From contig CAYHAL010000003.1 in the NCBI GenBank assembly GCA_964354655.1, forward strand, positions 11,505 through 75,504: a stretch of 64,000 bases of DNA, read 5' to 3'. Origin of the DNA: E44-bin46 sp964354655 (GTDB lineage Bacteria > Chloroflexota > Dehalococcoidia > Dehalococcoidales > E44-bin46). Positions within the stretch are counted from its first letter, which is position 1, and every line of letters begins with the position of its first letter. Position numbers and translations under genes: made by a program. The notes beneath the pieces are model-generated. The model saw nothing but the letters and a program-made list of their open reading frames with translations. It made no database searches and was not told the origin of the DNA. Below, piece after piece: positions 34,648 to 43,257 of this stretch.

Positions 34648-35541
34648 ATGGCAAGGGATTTTAGAGAAACACTCAAAACAAAAGACTTTGTCGTAACTGC
34701 TGAGGCAGCTCCGACCAAAGGCTCTAGTGTAGAGAGGTCGCTGGAGCATATCGAGCTTCTCAAGGATAAGGTAGATGCTCTCAATGTGACTGACAACCAG
34801 AGCTCGGTAATGCGCTATCCCTCTGTAGGCATCTGCCTTTTAATCAAAGAACACGGCGGGGAGGCAGTGCTTCAGGTCACCTGCCGGGACCGAAATCGCC
34901 TGGCAATTCAAGCGGATCTCCTCTTCGCCTGGTCTCGAGGGGTACGCAACGTCCTCTGTCTTACCGGTGATTCTATAGACGTTGGCGACCATAAGGAAGC
35001 AAAACCGGTCTTTGATCTCGAATCAGTGCAGCTTATCCACCTTGTCCATGCCTTGAACTCGGGCAAGGACATGGCGGGTAACGAGCTCAACGGAGGCACT
35101 GACTTCTGTATTGGGACTACTGCCACCCCTTCAGCCGACCCCATCGAGCCCCAGCTGGTTAAAGTGCAGAAGAAGCTGGAAGCCGGGGTAGACTTCATTC
35201 AAACACAGGCAGTTTACGACCTTGACGAGCTTAAGAGATTTGTGGAATTTGTGCGCAAACACGACCAAAAGGTCAAAGTCCTATTGGGAATAGTGCCTGT
35301 TATTGGAGCAAAGATGGCACAATATATGAATGAGAACGTTCCCGGCATTTTTGTCCCTCAATATATTATTGACGAACTGGCCCAAGCTCCGAAAGGCACA
35401 GGCATTAATAAAGGAATAGAGATAGCCGCCAGGTTAATAAGGAAAGCTAAGGAAGACAAACTATGCGATGGAACCCATATCATGTTCATTGGGAAAGAGG
35501 AGAGGGTTCCTGAGATTCTGGAAGCTGCCGGACTACTGTAA
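34648..35541 (+). CDS. metF: 5,10-methylenetetrahydrofolate reductase
   Basis: A 297-residue TIM-barrel flavoprotein of the MetF family; TAEAAPTKGSS, NVTDNQSS, CRDRNRLAIQADLL, NVLCLTGDS and FIQTQAVYDL follow the family order. It interconverts methyl-THF and methylene-THF. Beside MtgA-type methyl transfer it gives the route by which methyl groups from methylamines can be oxidised, or made during acetate synthesis. GGAGG lies seven bases before the ATG. It ends in TAA. Confidence 0.92.
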   Translation: MARDFRETLKTKDFVVTAEAAPTKGSSVERSLEHIELLKDKVDALNVTDNQSSVMRYPSVGICLLIKEHGGEAVLQVTCRDRNRLAIQADLLFAWSRGVRNVLCLTGDSIDVGDHKEAKPVFDLESVQLIHLVHALNSGKDMAGNELNGGTDFCIGTTATPSADPIEPQLVKVQKKLEAGVDFIQTQAVYDLDELKRFVEFVRKHDQKVKVLLGIVPVIGAKMAQYMNENVPGIFVPQYIIDELAQAPKGTGINKGIEIAARLIRKAKEDKLCDGTHIMFIGKEERVPEILEAAGLL

Positions 35542-35564
35542 AAGAGTTAGCAAGGAGGGGAAAG

Positions 35565-36044
35565 ATGACCATAGTACTGAATGAACTAGATACCAAATTC
35601 AAATATGATATTGCTGCTGAACCGGGAGGGGAAAATATTAAGCTCTGCTTTGCTTGCGGGCTATGCACTGCTAGTTGCCCCGTTGCTGATATCGACCCTG
35701 AATTTAATCCACGGAGGATAATCCGCATGGTGCTTTTGGGGATGAGAAAGGAGGTTCTCTCCTCTTACGTTCCTTGGCTTTGCATCCAGTGTCATACCTG
35801 TCAGGCGCACTGCCCCCAGAATGTTAATTTCGCCGACCTGATGAAACCGCTAAGGAATATGGCAGTAAGGGAAGGGTATATCCACCCTTCCTTCGCCAAG
35901 AAGATAAAGGAGATTGATGCCTTCTCTCAGCGGCTGCGCAACCAAATGGTACGATCCATTGTAGACAAGAAATCCGAGGAAACAAAAGTAGATGTGGCAA
36001 GACTTGCTGAGGAGACGCTGGGAAAAGAGAAGGCGAAGATTTAA
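35565..36044 (+). CDS. HdrC-like iron-sulfur protein
   Basis: A 159-residue ferredoxin-like protein with two 4Fe-4S motifs, CFACGLCTASCP near residue 29 and CIQCHTCQAHCP near 71, in the spacing of heterodisulfide reductase subunit C. The C-terminal 60 residues are helical and charged. It would transfer electrons between HdrA and a partner; the usual HdrB partner (CCG-domain protein) is not encoded nearby. It ends in TAA. Confidence 0.85.
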   Translation: MTIVLNELDTKFKYDIAAEPGGENIKLCFACGLCTASCPVADIDPEFNPRRIIRMVLLGMRKEVLSSYVPWLCIQCHTCQAHCPQNVNFADLMKPLRNMAVREGYIHPSFAKKIKEIDAFSQRLRNQMVRSIVDKKSEETKVDVARLAEETLGKEKAKI

Positions 36045-36058
36045 ATAAGGATTTAAAG

Positions 36059-39000
36059 ATGGCAGAATGTGTAGAGAGGTCTAAAGATAAGCATGTAGGA
36101 GCAGTGATGGTAGTGGGGGGAGGAATTGGTGGAATTCAAGCCTCACTTGACCTAGCTGAGTCTGGGTACAAGGTCTATTTGGTGGAGAAAACTCCAGCTA
36201 TAGGTGGGGTTATGGCTCAGCTGGATAAGACCTTCCCCACTTTAGACTGTTCCATGTGTATACTCTCTCCAAAACTGATTGAATGTGGAAGACACCCTAA
36301 TATTGAGCTACTTACCTGTTCAGAGCTTCTAGAGGTTGACGGAGAGCCAGGAAATTTCACCGCTAAGGTTTTACGGCATCCGAGATTTGTCGATATTAGT
36401 AAGTGCACTGGGTGTGGAGAGTGTGCTCCAGTTTGCCCCATAGCATGTGCCAGTGAATTTGAAGGGGGCTTGATAGAAAGAAAAGCGATATTTAGACCAT
36501 TTGCTCAAGCCTATCCCAATGCTTTCGCTATCGATAAGAGACAGAGGGCCCCGTGTGTGTTGACTTGCCCTGCGGGGACCAACGTTCAGGGATATGTAGC
36601 TTTATGTGCCGAGGGCAAGTATGAAGAGGCACTCTCAGTAATAAAGGAAAAACTCCCTATCCCCAGGGTACTAGGAAGAATCTGCCCTGCCCCCTGTGAA
36701 GAGAAATGCAATCGCCGACTTTTAGAAGAGCCTCTTGCTATTCGAGCGATAAAGAGGTTCGTCGCTGATACCGCCAAAGGTAAGGCTTCATTGCCTGAAA
36801 TAAAGGAGAAAGAGGAAAAGGTAGCCATCATTGGCTCAGGGCCAGCAGGACTTAGCTGTGCCTACTGGCTGCGACTTGAGGGATATAAGGTTACCATATT
36901 TGAGGCGCTCCCTGTAACTGGAGGGATGCTTCATGTTGGCATTCCTGGATACCGTTTGCCCAAGGACGTCGTTGAGGAAGAGATAAAAGAGATCGAAGCC
37001 TTAGGAGTGGAGATAAAGACCAACACTCCTATCGGCAAGCAGCTAACCCTCGATGACCTGCTACAGCAGGGATATAAAGCTGTGTTTATCGGTGTAGGAG
37101 CCCACCGAAGTCAGCAACTTGGTGTTCCCGGGGAGGATGCCACGGGAGTAATTCATGGTGTCGATCTGCTCAGGGATATTAATCTAGGGAAAGAGGTGAA
37201 GACCAAAGGAAAGGTGGTGGTAATAGGTGGCGGAGATGTTGCTATAGATTCAGCCCGCTCCGCTCTCCGCTCACGCGCCGATGAAGTTAGCATTCTTTAT
37301 CGCAGAACAAGGGTGGAAATGCCTGCCAGAGAGGAGGAGGTGCAGGCAGCCGAAACTGAGGGGATAAAAATAGAATTTTTGGTAGCCCCTGTAGAAATTC
37401 TAACCAAAAATGGGAAGGTTAGTGGAATAAGGTGTATTCGCATGGAACTTGGTGAGCCAGATGCCAGCGGAAGAAGGCGCCCCATTCCTATCAGGGACTC
37501 CGAGTTCGATTTGAAGGTCGACGTGGTGATTCCAGCAATTGGGCAGGCCCCTGACCTATCGCCATTAGAAAGTAGCGGGATAAATATTACCAGACGAGGC
37601 ACCATTGAAGTTGACGCGGTAACCTTGGAAACATCCCGAAAAGGAATCTTTGCTGGCGGGGATTGCCAGACTGGCCCCTCCATTGCTGTTGAGGCTGTAG
37701 CCGCCGGTGCCCGGGCAGCAGAATCAATTATCAGATACCTGAACCATCAGGATATTAAAGAAGGAAGGCTACCTCCCCAAAGGGAGCCCTCCGATGTCAC
37801 TTTTATTCCTTTGGGTCAAGCCAGAGAGCCGAGACAGAAGATGCCTACTATCCCTATAGAAGAAAGAACTTCTGGGTTTAAAGAGATAGAACTCGGCTTC
37901 CCTGAGGAACTGGCAACCAGGGAGGCGAGTCGCTGCCTGGCTTGTGGAATCTGCTCTGAGTGCATGCAGTGTGTTGCCGCTTGTAAAGCCAATGCTATCG
38001 TTCACTCTATGAAGGAAGAGGTTACAGAATTAAAAGTGGGCTCGGTAATCCTCAGCCCTGGCTTTGATGAATTTGACCCACGTCCTCTCTTCCACTACGG
38101 ATACAGGAGGTACCCCAACGTGGTAACCAGCATAGAATTTGAAAGGATGCTCTCAGCTTCAGGACCATACCAGGGTAAGCTGGTAAGACCCTCGGATAGG
38201 AAACCACCTCAAAGAATCGCCTGGATTCAATGTGTTGGCTCTAGGGATGAAAGTTTGAATCGTGGATATTGCTCTTCTGTCTGTTGCACTTACGCTATCA
38301 AAGAAGCTATTATCGCCAAAGAGCATACTCCCTTTGAATTGGAAGAAACTATCTTCTACATGGATATAAGAACTCATGGGAAGGATTTTGATAAGTTCTA
38401 TGAACGGGGAAAGGCAGCAGGGATAGAGTTTATAAGAGCGAAGGTGTATGGAGTTGAGGAGGTAGATGGCACAGGGAACTTGCTCCTCAAGTATCTTAGC
38501 GAGGATGACAAGCCGAGCACCCGTGAGTTTGATCTAGTTGCCCTGTCGGTAGGACTTGAGCCTTCCCCAGCAAGTGTTACTCTGGCAAAGAGACTTGGCA
38601 TCCAAGTTAATAAATATGGATTTTGCCACACCAATGTCTTCTCCCCGTTGGAAACTTCTAGGCCCGGAATCTACGTCTGTGGGGCCTTTCAAGGCCCAAA
38701 GGACATCCCTGAGACAGTGATGCAGGCAAGTGGAGCAGCCGGAAGCGCATCTGCTTTGCTTGCTCCAGCACGAAATACCCTTATCACCAAAAAGGAATAC
38801 CCACCGGAGAAAGATGTCACCGAGGAAGAGCCCAGAGTTGGTGTGTTTATCTGCCACTGTGGCATCAATATCGGGGGATATGTGGACGTACCTCGAGTTA
38901 CTGAATATGCGAAGACCCTTCCCAATGTAGTTTATGCCGAAAATAACCTCTACACTTGCTCTCAGGACACCCAGGAGAGAATAAAGGCTACCATCAAGGA

Positions 39001-40516
39001 ACACAGTCTAAACCGTGTTATAGTTGCTTCATGCACGCCAAGAACCCATGAGCCCTTGTTCCAAGAAACTATGAGAGAAGCAGGCTTGAACAAATACCTC
39101 TTTGAAATGGCCAACATCCGTGACCAGTGCTCTTGGGTTCATATGCATGAGCCGGAGAAAGCCACTGAGAAAGCGAAGGATTTGATTAGCATGGCAGTGG
39201 CAAAGGCAAGGCTTAAGGAGCCACTAAAGCCTCTGCTTATCCCAGTTAATCACTCCGCTTTGGTCATCGGGGGAGGAGTGGCCGGGATGGTGAGCGGTTT
39301 AAACTTAGCGGAGCAGGGTTTCAAAGTCCATCTTATCGAAAGGACTGGCGACCTCGGTGGAATAGCGAGGAGGATGCACTATACCCTCGGTAGTGATGGC
39401 GTTCAAACCTTCCTTGCTGATTTGATTAATAGGGTTAAAGAACACCCTAACATTAAGGTCTACTGCGATACCGGGATTGTAGACGCCTACGGATATGTAG
39501 GGAACTTCACCACCGAGATAATGAGATATCCAGGTATGACCATAGAGAAGATAGACCACGGCGTCACTATCATCGCTTGTGGGGCTGAGGAGTATAAACC
39601 GGAGGAATACTTCTACGGCAGGTACCCCAGGGTGCTCACTCAGCTCGAGCTTGAGGAGAAGATAGTCAAGGGAGAACCAGACATCATCAACTGCGACAAC
39701 TTGGTTATGATCCAGTGTGTAGGCTGCCGAAATGATGAGCGACCCTATTGTGGCCGCGTATGCTGCAATGAGGCAATCAACAATGCCCTCAAGCTTAAAG
39801 AGGCAAAGCCCGATATGAATATCTATGTCTTCTATCGAGATATGAGGACCTATGGATTCTATGAGGACTACTATCACGAGGCAAGACGAAAAGGGGTTAT
39901 ATTCCTGTGCTACGACCCAGAAAATAAACCTAAAGTGAGCCAAGTGAGAAAGGATTCACGGTATCTAATAAGGGTTGAGGGTAAAGACCCAGTCATTGGG
40001 GAGAAAGTAGCTATTGATGCCGATATCGTTACCCTATCTGTGTCCATGATTCCTACGGAAGAAGCAAGAGAACTAGCAAAGTTCTACAAAGTGCCCTTAA
40101 ACGAAGATGGCTTCTTCCTGGAAGCACATGTAAAGCTTCGGCCAGTGGACTTTGCCACAGATGGGGTCTTCATCTGTGGGCTTGCCCATGCTCCAAAGTC
40201 AATCGAGGAGATAATTGCGCAGGCTAGTGCTGCTGCTTCTCGGGCCACCACAGTATTGTCCAAGGAAACTATCATGGCTGAGGGCATCGTCGCCTCAGTA
40301 AACGAGGATATTTGCTCAGGTTGTGGCACCTGCGAAACGGTATGTCCTTACGGTGCTATTGCTGTGAATAAGCAAAAGGGAGTGGCTGAGGTTAACGAAA
40401 CTTTGTGTAAGGGCTGTGGCACCTGCTGCGCTGCTTGTCCTTCAGGGGCTGCCCAACAGAGAGGCTTCACCACAAGGCAAATCTCAGCCATGGTGAGAGC
40501 TAGTTTGGGGGTTTGA
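36059..40516 (+). CDS. Giant HdrA-GltD-HdrA fusion oxidoreductase
   Basis: 1485 residues. Residues 1-160: HdrA start with FAD loop VVGGGIGGIQASLDLAESGY and a 4Fe-4S motif at Cys116-Cys126. About 165-575: a GltD/NfnB-like NAD(P)H module (CPAGTNVQGYVAL, GSGPAGLSCAYWLR, GGGDVAIDSARSALR, GIFAGGDCQTGPS). About 620-910: HdrA resumes with CLACGICSECMQCVAAC, QCVGSRDES and YVCGAFQGPKDIP. About 920-1400: a second HdrA unit (FICHCGINIGG, VVASCTPRTHEPLF-like, FAD loop VIGGGVAGMVSGLNLA). C-terminus: two 4Fe-4S motifs (CSGCGTCETVCP, CKGCGTCCAACP). Several flavins and clusters in one chain suggest electron bifurcation with NAD(P)H. It ends in TGA two bases before the MvhD gene. Confidence 0.88.
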   Translation: MAECVERSKDKHVGAVMVVGGGIGGIQASLDLAESGYKVYLVEKTPAIGGVMAQLDKTFPTLDCSMCILSPKLIECGRHPNIELLTCSELLEVDGEPGNFTAKVLRHPRFVDISKCTGCGECAPVCPIACASEFEGGLIERKAIFRPFAQAYPNAFAIDKRQRAPCVLTCPAGTNVQGYVALCAEGKYEEALSVIKEKLPIPRVLGRICPAPCEEKCNRRLLEEPLAIRAIKRFVADTAKGKASLPEIKEKEEKVAIIGSGPAGLSCAYWLRLEGYKVTIFEALPVTGGMLHVGIPGYRLPKDVVEEEIKEIEALGVEIKTNTPIGKQLTLDDLLQQGYKAVFIGVGAHRSQQLGVPGEDATGVIHGVDLLRDINLGKEVKTKGKVVVIGGGDVAIDSARSALRSRADEVSILYRRTRVEMPAREEEVQAAETEGIKIEFLVAPVEILTKNGKVSGIRCIRMELGEPDASGRRRPIPIRDSEFDLKVDVVIPAIGQAPDLSPLESSGINITRRGTIEVDAVTLETSRKGIFAGGDCQTGPSIAVEAVAAGARAAESIIRYLNHQDIKEGRLPPQREPSDVTFIPLGQAREPRQKMPTIPIEERTSGFKEIELGFPEELATREASRCLACGICSECMQCVAACKANAIVHSMKEEVTELKVGSVILSPGFDEFDPRPLFHYGYRRYPNVVTSIEFERMLSASGPYQGKLVRPSDRKPPQRIAWIQCVGSRDESLNRGYCSSVCCTYAIKEAIIAKEHTPFELEETIFYMDIRTHGKDFDKFYERGKAAGIEFIRAKVYGVEEVDGTGNLLLKYLSEDDKPSTREFDLVALSVGLEPSPASVTLAKRLGIQVNKYGFCHTNVFSPLETSRPGIYVCGAFQGPKDIPETVMQASGAAGSASALLAPARNTLITKKEYPPEKDVTEEEPRVGVFICHCGINIGGYVDVPRVTEYAKTLPNVVYAENNLYTCSQDTQERIKATIKEHSLNRVIVASCTPRTHEPLFQETMREAGLNKYLFEMANIRDQCSWVHMHEPEKATEKAKDLISMAVAKARLKEPLKPLLIPVNHSALVIGGGVAGMVSGLNLAEQGFKVHLIERTGDLGGIARRMHYTLGSDGVQTFLADLINRVKEHPNIKVYCDTGIVDAYGYVGNFTTEIMRYPGMTIEKIDHGVTIIACGAEEYKPEEYFYGRYPRVLTQLELEEKIVKGEPDIINCDNLVMIQCVGCRNDERPYCGRVCCNEAINNALKLKEAKPDMNIYVFYRDMRTYGFYEDYYHEARRKGVIFLCYDPENKPKVSQVRKDSRYLIRVEGKDPVIGEKVAIDADIVTLSVSMIPTEEARELAKFYKVPLNEDGFFLEAHVKLRPVDFATDGVFICGLAHAPKSIEEIIAQASAAASRATTVLSKETIMAEGIVASVNEDICSGCGTCETVCPYGAIAVNKQKGVAEVNETLCKGCGTCCAACPSGAAQQRGFTTRQISAMVRASLGV

Positions 40517-40517
40517 A

Positions 40518-40946
40518 ATGGCTGAAAAAAAGAATTTTGAGCCAAAAATAATAGGATTTTGTTGCAACTGGTGCTCCTATGCTGGTGCTGACCTTGCCGG
40601 TGTTTCACGGCTTCAATATCCCCCCAATTTAAGGATGATAAGAGTGATGTGTTCTGGGTCAGTAAATCCAGAGCACATCCTTGAATCCTTTCGCCAAGGC
40701 GCTGACGGAGTATTTATAGGAGGGTGTCACCCCGGAGATTGTCACTACATATCGGGAAACTATAAGATGCGGAGGAGGGTTTCGCTCTTAAAGAAGCTTC
40801 TGTCACAGTTTGGGCTGGAACCTGAAAGACTGAGACTTGATTGGGTCTCCGCCGCGGAGGGACAGAGGTTTGCCCAGATAATGACTGATTTTACCGAAGA
40901 AATTAAGAAATTAGGGCCGATTACCGCTACCTCCCTACCATGCTGA
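40518..40946 (+). CDS. MvhD-family iron-sulfur protein (second copy)
   Basis: A 142-residue MvhD/FlpD-type protein with IIGFCCNWCSYAGADLAG, RVMCSGSVNPEHIL and IGGCHPGDCHYISGN. It follows the HdrA fusion directly and is the usual electron-entry partner of HdrA. It is the last gene before the att remnant at 41005-41121. It ends in TGA. Confidence 0.88.
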   Translation: MAEKKNFEPKIIGFCCNWCSYAGADLAGVSRLQYPPNLRMIRVMCSGSVNPEHILESFRQGADGVFIGGCHPGDCHYISGNYKMRRRVSLLKKLLSQFGLEPERLRLDWVSAAEGQRFAQIMTDFTEEIKKLGPITATSLPC

Positions 40947-41004
40947 TTGGTGCTTTGCACTGTGCCTAGGCTCACTACATGATTTGTGAGCTACAAAGCC
41001 GTCG

Positions 41005-41121
41005 CCTGAACGCTTTGGTAAGTTCCTTAAGCCCTGGCTGAGTGAGAAGGATGTTGGCAACAGGGGAAGATTCAGATACGCGCCTAGAGGGATTCGAACC
41101 CACGACCCTCGATTCCGAAGA
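41005..41121 (+). mobile_element. Integrase 3'-tail remnant and tRNA-Arg attachment site copy
   Basis: The stretch from CCTGAACGCTTTG onward matches the 3' end of the integrase gene at 47711-47796 (GAACGCTTTG, CCTTAAGCCCTGGCTG shared). It runs straight into 42 bases (41080-41121) that equal the 3' half of tRNA-Arg(TCG) at 47797-47838 with one mismatch. The tRNA half is cut in the anticodon loop region. It marks the right edge of the Pyl island and the left edge of the 41-48 kb segment. Confidence 0.88.
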
Positions 41122-41547
41122 TGAAAGTGATATGTAATCCCCGGTGTCATTGAGTGCTAGAGAGTGTCCTCTGGATAGGTATCAAGATGCAATTCGTATC
41201 TGACAGTGACACTACATGCCGTTGGGTGCTAAGCAGTTTGTCGGCAAAAACAAGCCTAATCCAAACTGGTTAGGGGCTTCTTCAAGTTAGAGGCCTGCAC
41301 CTTCCGATGTTTTGTTCATTCAAACCACAGTAGGCTTTTAATTTATGTAGAAGGCCGTACTTCCAGTAAAACACCACTCAGGTACACGCTTATCCGAATA
41401 GTCAGGCAGAATGTAATCTCTTGACATGAAATAAAGCCTTGTATGATTTACCCATAAATACGATAAGGCCAGGTCAGACCAACCTTCCAGCTTTGGTAAT
41501 GGAGCGGGTAACAAGAACTCAAATTGTGTCCCATTTTCGCTGACGAT
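41122..41547. other. Non-coding segment right of the att copy
   Basis: I see no intact gene. A 64-codon minus-strand frame (about 41547-41350) continues beyond the TGA of the SDR fragment but is not recognisable. An imperfect hairpin (AAGCCTAA / TTAGGGGCTT) lies at 41252-41279. Repeated words GTGACACT/AGTGTC and GGGTGCTAAG/GAGTGCTAGAG at 41135-41235 could be integrase arm sites; this is speculative. Confidence 0.35.
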
Positions 41548-41667
41548 TCACACTACTTTAGAGCCAAGAGATGACAGCTTGAGGGTAATAGCTTTGCCAA
41601 TGCCTCTATAGGCAACGGTTACTAGTGATACCTTGCCCTCTAGCTCAGAAGATGTCTTATTTTTCAT
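41548..41667 (-). pseudogene. Truncated short-chain dehydrogenase (FabG-like) start
   Basis: ATG at 41667 overlaps the end of fabF. The 39 codons read SSELEGKVSLVTVAYRGIGKAITLKLSSLGSKVV and stop at TGA 41550. This is the beginning of an SDR enzyme (nucleotide loop normally TGASRGIG; here TVAYRGIG), cut off after the first beta-alpha-beta unit. Nothing of the remaining 200 residues follows. Confidence 0.75.
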
Positions 41668-42895
41668 CCTTAAATCGTTTGAAAACGAGGCAGCAGTTCT
41701 GTCCACCAAGCCCGAAGCTATTTTTCAGGCAGACGTTTACCTCGGCTTTACGAGCCACATTGGGTACATAGTCTAGATCGCATTCTGGATCAGGGGTCTC
41801 ATAATGTATGGTTGGTGGGATAATCCCGTTCATTAGGGTTAGTACCGCACCAATAGACTCCGCAGCACCACTCGCGGTTATCATGTGCCCGTACATAGAT
41901 TTATGGGCGCTTATCGGGATTTGGTATGCCCTGTCCCCAAAGACCATCTTGATAGCTCTGGTCTCGGTGACATCGTTCAGCTTAGTGCTGGTGCCGTGGG
42001 CGTTGATATAGTCAACCTCTTCTGGCTTCACCCCGGCATTTTCAAGGGCGGTTCTCATCGCTACCGCCTCTGTTTCCGCCTGGGGAGCGGTGGCATCATA
42101 GGCATCAAACGTCCAGGCGGCTCCAGCCACCTCAGCTAGAATGGGGGCTCCTCGTTTCTTGGCGTGCTCGTAGCTCTCCAGTATCATTGCCCCAGACCCT
42201 TCCCCGTAGACAAAACCGTTTCGGTTGAGGTCAAAGGGTCGGCAAGCTTTATCGGGGTCTGGCTCTGTGGATAGAGCCCCCACCCTGGCCATAGCTGCTA
42301 TGGTCATGGCATCCATTGAGGCATCGGTGGGAGCAGCTATCATGACATCAGCATAGCCTAGGTGGATAAAGTTCAGACAAGTCCCTATGGCATCAGCACC
42401 GCTGGCACAGAGGCTATTGACGCTGGTGTTGGGTCCTCTTGCCCCCAGTAACATCCCCACGCGCTGGGATACGATACTGGGTGCCGACTTAGCAAAGAAC
42501 AGCGGGTCTATCCTTCTTGGGCCTCGTTTCTGGAGCGTCTCCCACCCTTCTGCGATAGGTGCGCATTCTGTCATGTGGCTGGTTACAACTCCTATCCGCT
42601 CCGCCTTCTCCTTGCTCATATCTAAGCCAGCTGCTTCCGTCGCTTGCTTAGCTGTTGCTATAGCGAAGTGGGTGGACCTCTGCGTGCGCTCCACCGTTTT
42701 TAGATCCATATATTTTGTCGGGTCAAAGCCATCTACCATAGCGGCTACCTTCACTGTGTAGTTGCTGGTATCAAAACGGGTGATAAGACTGACGCCTGAT
42801 TTCCCTGCCTGCAAACTCGCCCAGAACTCCTCTATGTTTAAGCCTATAGGGCAAACAATGCCCATGCCGGTAACTACTACTCGCTGTTTATTCAA
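41657..42895 (-). CDS. Beta-ketoacyl-ACP synthase II (FabF-like)
   Basis: A 412-residue condensing enzyme of the FabF/KAS II family. The nucleophile Cys is in TSVNSLCASGADA, and the catalytic histidines are in INAHGTSTKLND and SAHKSMYGHMITASGA. The start VVVTGMGIVCPIGLN and end NSFGLGGQNCCLVF are typical. Decayed SDR genes lie on both sides, so it may be the survivor of a small fatty-acid or polyketide-like operon rather than the housekeeping fabF. It ends in TAA. Confidence 0.9.
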   Translation of the reverse strand: MNKQRVVVTGMGIVCPIGLNIEEFWASLQAGKSGVSLITRFDTSNYTVKVAAMVDGFDPTKYMDLKTVERTQRSTHFAIATAKQATEAAGLDMSKEKAERIGVVTSHMTECAPIAEGWETLQKRGPRRIDPLFFAKSAPSIVSQRVGMLLGARGPNTSVNSLCASGADAIGTCLNFIHLGYADVMIAAPTDASMDAMTIAAMARVGALSTEPDPDKACRPFDLNRNGFVYGEGSGAMILESYEHAKKRGAPILAEVAGAAWTFDAYDATAPQAETEAVAMRTALENAGVKPEEVDYINAHGTSTKLNDVTETRAIKMVFGDRAYQIPISAHKSMYGHMITASGAAESIGAVLTLMNGIIPPTIHYETPDPECDLDYVPNVARKAEVNVCLKNSFGLGGQNCCLVFKRFKDEK

Positions 42896-42907
42896 CGTCC
42901 TCCTCCT

Positions 42908-43072
42908 TTATCCTCCCTTATTTGTAAAACTAAAAGGTACTAGGGTAGTACCTCCATCAGTAGTGATTATCTGTCTTCTTATCATAAAAGCCTCCTCACT
43001 ACACAGAAAAGCTACTACATTGGCTATATCTTCAGGGATTACTAATCTACCTGCCGGTGTCGGTTGCGCTAC
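42908..43072 (-). pseudogene. Short-chain dehydrogenase C-terminal fragment
   Basis: The frame reads TPAGRLVIPEDIANVVAFLCSEEAF ... ITTDGGTTLV and ends at TAA 42908, the C-terminal third of an SDR (GR-PEDIA-FL-S, then DGG). A TGA interrupts the frame at 43075, and no N-terminal part exists upstream. It lies just before fabF on the same strand. Confidence 0.75.
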
Positions 43073-43257
43073 TCAGGCTCTCTCAGCGAGCATAGTTAGT
43101 ATAGTAGAGGACATAATAACTGTCAATAAAGACTAATTAGAATAGAGAGCACTAGTTAATGCGCCGGCATCTATTGCTTGACTACCCTAAAGTTTTTAAT
43201 GTAGGCTAACTTGATACCGGTGTGTCGCTTTGGTAGAGATTGGAGGTTGTTGTTTCA

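Noticed and set aside
40935..41150. 71-residue minus-strand ORF
   Set aside because: It is the antisense of the integrase tail and tRNA-Arg copy.
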